Below, one piece after another: positions 56,101 to 61,300 of a DNA stretch of 64,000 bases. The stretch is from Prorocentrum cordatum. Its lineage: Eukaryota; Sar; Dinophyceae; Prorocentrales; Prorocentraceae. Position 1 is the first letter of the stretch. Each line of letters begins with the position of its first letter. The DNA lies in assembly GCA_963575745.1 (NCBI GenBank), contig CAUYUJ010001381.1:418768-482767 (forward strand), in the 5' to 3' direction. The notes under the pieces are model-generated. The model ran no database searches, was not told the DNA's origin, and was given only the letters and a program-made list of their open reading frames with translations. The position numbers were made by a program, and so were the translations under genes.

Positions 56101-56420
56101 ATAGACGGCCGCCACCGACGCCATATCGGGAGGGCGAAACCACTTTCGAGCGCCAAGCTCGGACTCGCCCAGACGTGCCTGCTCCAGTCAGACTACAACT
56201 TCACACAGTGCCCAATCTGTATGGACACCTACGAGATGGGCACCACAGTGTGGAGACTGGCGTGTGGGCACTTCTTCCACGATATATGCTGGGATCGTGT
56301 TGCACAGCAGCACGTCCGCAATCAGCGGCCAGGTGCGCCAAACGAGGCCCCCTGCGCTGTATGTCGTGGGCCGGGCATAATTACAGCACATTTCCCGCAT
56401 GCTGGACAGCGCGACGCTGA
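53163..56420 (+). CDS. Retrotransposon ORF with Tpt1/KptA-like RNA 2'-phosphotransferase domain
   Basis: This is an ATG-initiated frame of 1085 codons. The phase is open back to the TGA at 53100, so it may be fused to Gag by readthrough. Residues ~222-470 follow the Tpt1/KptA pattern. FSTALRHSPYW (R230, H231) matches the LLRH motif, PYDGWVVVDDLL the GWV segment, and YFIRATNGHS (R339) the IRAxxGHS motif. YFIHGT (H374) is the HGT motif, SGIRPDSEVLIF (R423) the third arginine, and LWRSANDIV plus RIPPDHI the terminal motifs. The Arg-His-Arg-Arg tetrad known for Tpt1 is therefore all present. Tpt1 enzymes remove a 2'-phosphate from RNA splice junctions using NAD+; a ~95-residue insert separates the first and second motifs. 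Residues ~500-990 are Pro/Gln-rich with hairpin-derived AGPPA units. The last ~80 residues are out of frame, because the RING finger is encoded in frame 1. Confidence 0.75.
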   Translation: MKAQPKPEAGMRSVRAEAAAKAKEDKGSAGPPAKAAPAVAAGTPAEGTLSREERFRVLKEFGDQQKLTDDAAADEGHPNPGAESSAGAASPAAGSAGPPVKAPPAALAGPPAHGQPVMSVLRNIPLGAIEYWQGIEGKGPKRTINPRVTPDDTDRYEVINCPDRRNFECRNDWEREQQTVGNMLRDRPPLRVAQHKAELLKVMERFGMDPTLPREGQMTKVSIWFSTALRHSPYWKDGFSRHFEKISTFDPYDGWVVVDDLLTNWTENDQWKGYREMHEVLIKGRPHTSYVYWVLLNCCEMIDHHGMQKGRLQMKCVEDSMLLPPRFRPKARRPQYFIRATNGHSSPGIHCPESLYKPITTWMKEPDDPVYFIHGTQWEYVKDILANGLSCLAQDNPKRKGGRQFVHGCPYLPGDPRIQSGIRPDSEVLIFCSINKMLSSGFSLWRSANDIVMTRGHDGRIPPDHILQIVSIAKYRVGEAWSNPLAYDKSRRRGQPADRIRTDDYLPLKMCDRTLGVMEDHAMYLKGWTKTDGRPFNLVMTEQDVAPRPYDTQTVLMMNAQEDEVMPEAGPPAGAGTPAVDTSDGSWQQVVTPVATVASPWRPDQQSWVQALNSHLTSADVSGLTDQLYRADPWAVHTGIQDAQQRNLRPPAGPPGVLGPQPQRPPQQAGGARFVPMGGSDGGSPFRTPPSETSENSLWQRLQAIRGNPALAAALQATTPFGTPRGSEGGVAAGTPAERTPAESLAHAGPPADGQQGSDYERRAANLRAQATFLQQQADRVPSLLRNRNIDVTNHGDFRPLWSWTSEDAPNADPTNPYRQVFIPGIASHPIYGWDNHGPAEAQAMDAPMYPEYYAQMNNTPMIAGPPANEYTRNLANEMFRLQFTRAVDAQSMPHYAYMPTPTDPETVVQPAGLAVPAAMGSMPDYIRDVHDTQQAILASRQQARDNARLRQQRAIQRRIERENQAGTPADAGPPAERTDRRPPPTPYREGETTFERQARTRPDVPAPVRLQLHTVPNLYGHLRDGHHSVETGVWALLPRYMLGSCCTAARPQSAARCAKRGPLRCMSWAGHNYSTFPACWTARR

Positions 56421-56697
56421 GTCGGAACAAGCGCGCCAGCAGGAAAGGCACGTGGCAGATGCCCGGGAAATGCGTCGGCTACGGGAAGCAGTGGAGGCAC
56501 TAGAGGCTCGACACACTCCGCACGTGCCCCAGCTGCACAGGCATCCCCCTGGCCAGCGCCAGAGCAAGGCATCCAGATGCCAATCCTGCCTACGCTTCGA
56601 GCACAGGAGCCCCCAGCAGCGGGGCCACCCGCCGAAGCGGCTCCCGCCGCCAAAGCGGGGCCACCCGCAATTGGACCTCCGAATCCAGGATTCCTGA
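56150..56697 (+). CDS. RING-H2 finger segment of the retrotransposon (frame 1)
   Basis: Frame 1 reads SDYNFTQCPICMDTYEMG, then WRLACGHFFHDICWDRVAQQ and ending EAPCAVCRGPG (56209-56370). CPIC, then C-x-H-x2-H-x2-C, then CAVC, is a complete C3H2C3 RING-H2, a fold usually found in E3 ubiquitin ligases. It is followed by a charged helix (REMRRLREAVEALEARH). The frame is open from 55750, but that upstream part is a shadow of the previous ORF; the real join is near 56150-56200, where coding moves from frame 3 to frame 1. By about 56610 coding returns to frame 3, shown by the phase of the hairpin-encoded AGPPA units, so the last ~30 codons to 56697 are out of frame. Confidence 0.7.
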
Positions 56698-57806
56698 GGG
56701 CAATGGAGGCCAACATCAGGCGGAGTGGCAGGAGCGGAGGCGGCACGCGCAGGCCGACTGGATCATCCAGGACCTCACGTGTGGCAAGCCCGGTCAGCGC
56801 TAGGAGCCGGGCAAGCGCTGAGAGCGCGGAGGCAGCCCAGTTCCACACCACATTCATGATCGATACAAAAGGGCTGACCTATGCACGTGACGACACGGAC
56901 ACGCTGCCGCCAGGAGGTGAATGGATGTCCACACTCTCTGCGAATTATTGGGTTCTTGAACAGGAACCAATTACCGTAGAGGAGCGCCGCCAATATGAGC
57001 AGATGTGGTGCACCGAGTTAACCATGAGCCAATGGGTGCTTGAACAACGCCTGTTGAAAGGCACACTCGGTTCACAGATTACGTACCACACCGATGACCA
57101 TGGTACGATGGCTCTGGCAGCGCGGAATGGGACATTCTTTCCCGACGAAGACGGACTGCCGTGCATCTCGTTCATGCTAGACATTGGCTCCAACGTGAAC
57201 ATCATTGGAGCCAATACGGCGCGAACCTTCCAGGAGGCTATGGCCAGGTACAATCATAGACCTGCCATATGCACCCTGAGCAAGACCCTCTACATTAACG
57301 GTGTCGGTGAGGGTGCTGCGATATGTCGGAAAATGGGCAACTTCAAGATCGGGGTGCAATACGCCAATGAGGCAAGCCCCCGCATCGAGGAGTATGCCTC
57401 CAACATCGCAGAAGGCTCGGGTGCCAACCTCCCGGCCATCTGGGGCCTTGGTGCCATGGAAGCACGTGACACGATCATCGTGCTGAAGCCAGGCTACCAG
57501 AAGGTTATCTTCCCCAGCGGTGATTACACTCTGAAGCTGGGGAGGGGCGCCAAGGTCCTGAGGGCGAAGAAAACTCCCTCAGGACATCTAGCCATTCCCT
57601 GCGGTTTGTATGACGGGGCTAAAAGCCAGACGGTCACGAACACCTTCACAATCCGCAGCAGTCGAGATGGCTACACCGAGACGGAGAACGAAGAGGACCC
57701 CGTCAGTGCGGGGTGCGGGGCCACCCGCCGGAGTAAGTGCGGGGCCACCCGCCGAGACCACAGCGGGGCAACCCGCGACGGGACAGTCCATGACCGTCAC
57801 GACTGA
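56577..57806 (+). CDS. Retroviral-type aspartic protease segment
   Basis: Frame 3 open frame; it probably continues from the RING segment, so no start is claimed. After an AGPPAEAAPAAKAGPP linker and a Ser/Arg-rich stretch, residues around 57150-57230 read CISFMLDIGSNVNIIGANTA. DIGS stands in place of the usual D[ST]G[AS], followed by the hydrophobic strand expected of a retropepsin half-site. TLYINGVGEGAAICRKMGNF and the flap-like region follow, and a later ATWGLGAM-like hydrophobic segment (IWGLGAMEARDTIIVL) completes the fold. The catalytic Asp is retained (codon 57180-57182), while Ile replaces Thr/Ser at the second position. Such proteases cleave the Gag-Pol polyprotein. The last ~35 codons (from about 57700) are out of frame. 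Confidence 0.7.
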   Translation: MPILPTLRAQEPPAAGPPAEAAPAAKAGPPAIGPPNPGFLRAMEANIRRSGRSGGGTRRPTGSSRTSRVASPVSARSRASAESAEAAQFHTTFMIDTKGLTYARDDTDTLPPGGEWMSTLSANYWVLEQEPITVEERRQYEQMWCTELTMSQWVLEQRLLKGTLGSQITYHTDDHGTMALAARNGTFFPDEDGLPCISFMLDIGSNVNIIGANTARTFQEAMARYNHRPAICTLSKTLYINGVGEGAAICRKMGNFKIGVQYANEASPRIEEYASNIAEGSGANLPAIWGLGAMEARDTIIVLKPGYQKVIFPSGDYTLKLGRGAKVLRAKKTPSGHLAIPCGLYDGAKSQTVTNTFTIRSSRDGYTETENEEDPVSAGCGATRRSKCGATRRDHSGATRDGTVHDRHD

Positions 57807-58185
57807 TACGTACATTGTCGAGCCGTATCTCGACAAGCAGCTCCTGGAAGACACGACCCGTTTGATCGTGGACAGGACGCTGAACAGCTGGTGGGAGGGC
57901 CAACAGTGTCCCGAAGGGACCTGGCCACATATGAAGGATGCCCTGAAGTCTAAGATATTCTGGGCAGTCCAGGAGGCGGTGAATAAATGGACGCCTGAGA
58001 ACCAAGCGGGGCCACCCGCGACACCGCCACCACCACCAAGCTACACGGGCGGAGGTTCGTCGGACTCTGCGGGGCCAACCCGCGTGGAGATCGTGAGCGT
58101 AGCCGCACCAGCGACTCCTGCGGAGCCATCCGCTAACAGCATGCCCCCGAGTCAGACGGCAACGTGGTCACACGACCGCCGCTGA
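57690..58185 (+). CDS. Protease-to-pol linker segment (frame 1)
   Basis: Frame 1 becomes coding near 57700, at three closely spaced hairpins that here read GPPAGVSAGPPAETTAGQPA. A helical unit follows: DKQLLEDTTRLIVDRTLNSW and MKDALKSKIFWAVQEAVNKW. The segment ends at TGA 58183-58185, directly continued in the same frame by the pol reading frame. The open frame starts at 57610, but the part before 57690 shadows the protease frame. No known domain. Confidence 0.55.
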
Positions 58186-58386
58186 CGGGGGCAGGCGGGC
58201 GCGCCGGCGGCGCTCGCTTGCGAAGAGAAGCCGAATACCGGCCTCCTCGCGACATACGTTGGCCGCGCTGAGGCCCGAGAGGAAAAATATCATTCAAAAT
58301 GTCTTGTCATCGAAGATATTCGCACAGCTTGCGCTGAACTCCGAACCCGTGGATATATATGCGACCGGATTACCCATAATGAGGTA

Positions 58387-61300
58387 ATGACTTCAACTGG
58401 AACACAGTATTTGGGAAATTTGTTGGCAGGAGACTACAATATGTTGTGGGTGGCCACACCCTCTGATTGGTACGTTCGTACTCCAGGAAAGAGGGCGGGA
58501 CCACATTATCAACGTATACAAAATCTCCTGATCAAAGCGCGTGCTCTGAGAATGCAGATAGTTATCCTGGGGCCACCCGGGTATTTCTGGAAACAGGGTC
58601 CGATCAAAGATGTTATCGAAGATTTGAAGCTAAGCATTATACGAATCAGACTCTGTCATTTCGGTATCAAGTTTGACCGATCCAGTAAATATCCCAGTGG
58701 TTCTTATATACAAGTTGCTACATCTTGTCCTCATATACCGATAAACTTATGGAAATGTACTTGTGGATCACACAAGGAGCATGATTTGGATTGGTATGGC
58801 CAAGATCAGCAACGTGCCGAGTTTCGGTATAAAACTTTGGCTATTATTATTGCACGCTTCCTTGATCAACTCGATAAAGCCAACATGATCAGGAATGAGC
58901 GGAGTGCGGTACACCTCAGTGTGTGTACACGCGTTGACAAAAAGGTCAGACACTACGTCCAATGTCCACAAAAGGGCCCTCAATGGGACCATGTGGTTCG
59001 TAGAGTCACGACCGACCTGGACACGAACAAGATCGTTCAAGATATTAGAATTCAGGATCAGCCAACTGGGTACAATTATGTAGCTCCATTACCTGATGGG
59101 GTTACAAACATCAGTACTCGGCTATACTGGGAGCCTCCGGCTCCAGTTCTTCATGGCGACGGTGAGTCGCGAAGGCCACGCCCAAAGCGTGTGACGATCG
59201 TCGACGACGATCGATCTCCTCCCCCTTCGATTGAGCGTTGCCAAACGCGACCCACCAACAACCTTCCTGAAATTCCGCCATTTCCTGACTTAACAGCGGA
59301 TTCCTCCGCAGCGGATCTCTCCGCGGAAACTGCGTTGCCCACTGATGCCAGGATAAAACAGAAAGAAAAGCAGAAAGCTGACAAAGAGGCCGGCATCAAA
59401 CCGAAGAAAGTCCCGAAGAAAGTGGAAGACGGTAACGACGACTGTGGAGAGGACCTCAAAGGGCTTGACTGCTCCACATATTTCAACGACGTTCCTCTTG
59501 ACGACTCGGACTCGGACAGCGAATCAGAGGACATCTTCATGATGTTACCGGCGGGGCAACCCGCTGACTCACATGCTGATGTCTTCTCGATGGTCCAGTC
59601 ATTATGCTACGGCAGAAACAATCAAGTGGACATGCTTGAATTATGTGGGGGCAAGGGTGGTATATCCATATTAGCCTTCAAGAGGGGACTCTCGTCAGGC
59701 GGGAACCTTGACAAGATATCTATGGTTGACCTTGGAAACTCGGAAGTACAAAGAGCAGTCCTCCACTACCTCAAGACTTGCTTTGTCAAGATCACGATTC
59801 TGCAGCCAAGCTGCAGAACTACTGGACTTCCCTCCTATTTCAACGCACAGGTCAATCATGATACGTGGCTTAAACACCACAAAGAGGACCTGCCTCACAT
59901 CACGTTCTGTGGAACAGTCGCTCTATTACAAGACGACCTAAGACGTTTCTTTCTCAGGGAACAACCAATGGGCACGTGGGTGGATGAGATCCAGCCATGG
60001 AAGGAACTGGCACAACGCAAGGTCACTTGCCAAACGATTATTGATCAGTGCACGACTGGTCTCAAAGATTCATTTGGACAATACATCCGCAAGCCAACAC
60101 AGATGATGGCAAACAAAGAAGAGTTGTTGGCACCTTTCAGAGGCAAGCGTTGTCCAGGTAATCATGTGCACGCCAATGCTTGTAATAAAGAACTAGCAAG
60201 GGCGGCACAGTATACCTACAGAATGCAGTCACTGATCGTTGATGCGGTGCAAATCGCCAAAGACCTGTTTGCTTACGGTCGCGATCCATTCGCGAATCGT
60301 GAACGCAGCTATGCGTTCGTAACAAACAGTGCTGGCTACGACTTGGACGACCCAACAATCCGGAGACACCCAAACGGAGAAATCTGGCGACCACCACCTG
60401 GCGGTCTTGGGTGCCCTGGCTGTGTGGACAACAACTACAAGCAATCACCAAAGCACAGCAGGGATCCGAAGATGTGTCGGTGGTATGATGTTGAACCGTA
60501 TTACTGGGACTGTCCAAGCTGTAAGAAGGAATATCAGAAGAGCAATCCTCACCACACCAAGATATCTGGCCAATGCAGGTTCGCCGAAAAATGGAAGATG
60601 CCAGATAACTTTGGCCAGCCGCGCCCGGCGGGGCAAGCCGCTCCTGCGGCGCCAGCCGCGGAAGCGGCTCCAGCCGCAGAAGCGGCGCCAGCCGCAAAAG
60701 CGGCGCCGGCCGCGAAAGCGCGCATACGCGCGCCTAGGCCGCCACGGCCTGGTGAGGGCGATCCAACCGCAGGCGCCAGCAGCCATGACATCACCAGAGC
60801 CGACGGGGCTAATGGTGGCAACAGTGGCGCTGGCAGCTCTGACGATCACCGTAGACTGCCGCAAGTTGCAGCAAGGCGCGGACGCATGGAGGGAGGAGAT
60901 CCTCCACCACCGCCGCAGCCTCAAGCAGAGCCGAGGCCAAGGCCAAGGCTCCCTGATTGGACTCGCTTCGACGTTCAGCTCAGCCTCCAAAACCTGCGCA
61001 GCTTCGACCCAGCTGTAGTGCAGCGAGAACTCCGCAAACTCCACCTGAGATGGTTTCATGCCAAGGAGCCAAAAATGCGGATGATTCTAACCAAGGTTGG
61101 TCTGGGTGAAACCCGTTTGAGTCTGATCAAAGGCATTTGTGACTCGTGTAGAGAATGTCGAGCCTGGGACAAACCAGGCAACACGGTGATGCCTTCTGTG
61201 TCACTGCCAGGACGTTTCAACGAGGAAGTCGAATGTGATCTTTTCTTTTACAAACAGGAACATATTGTTTTTCACATCATCGACCGTTGTATTCGCTGGG

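Noticed and set aside
58467-58676. 69-codon frame at the start of pol
   Set aside because: It overlaps the clean pol frame in another phase; a shadow.
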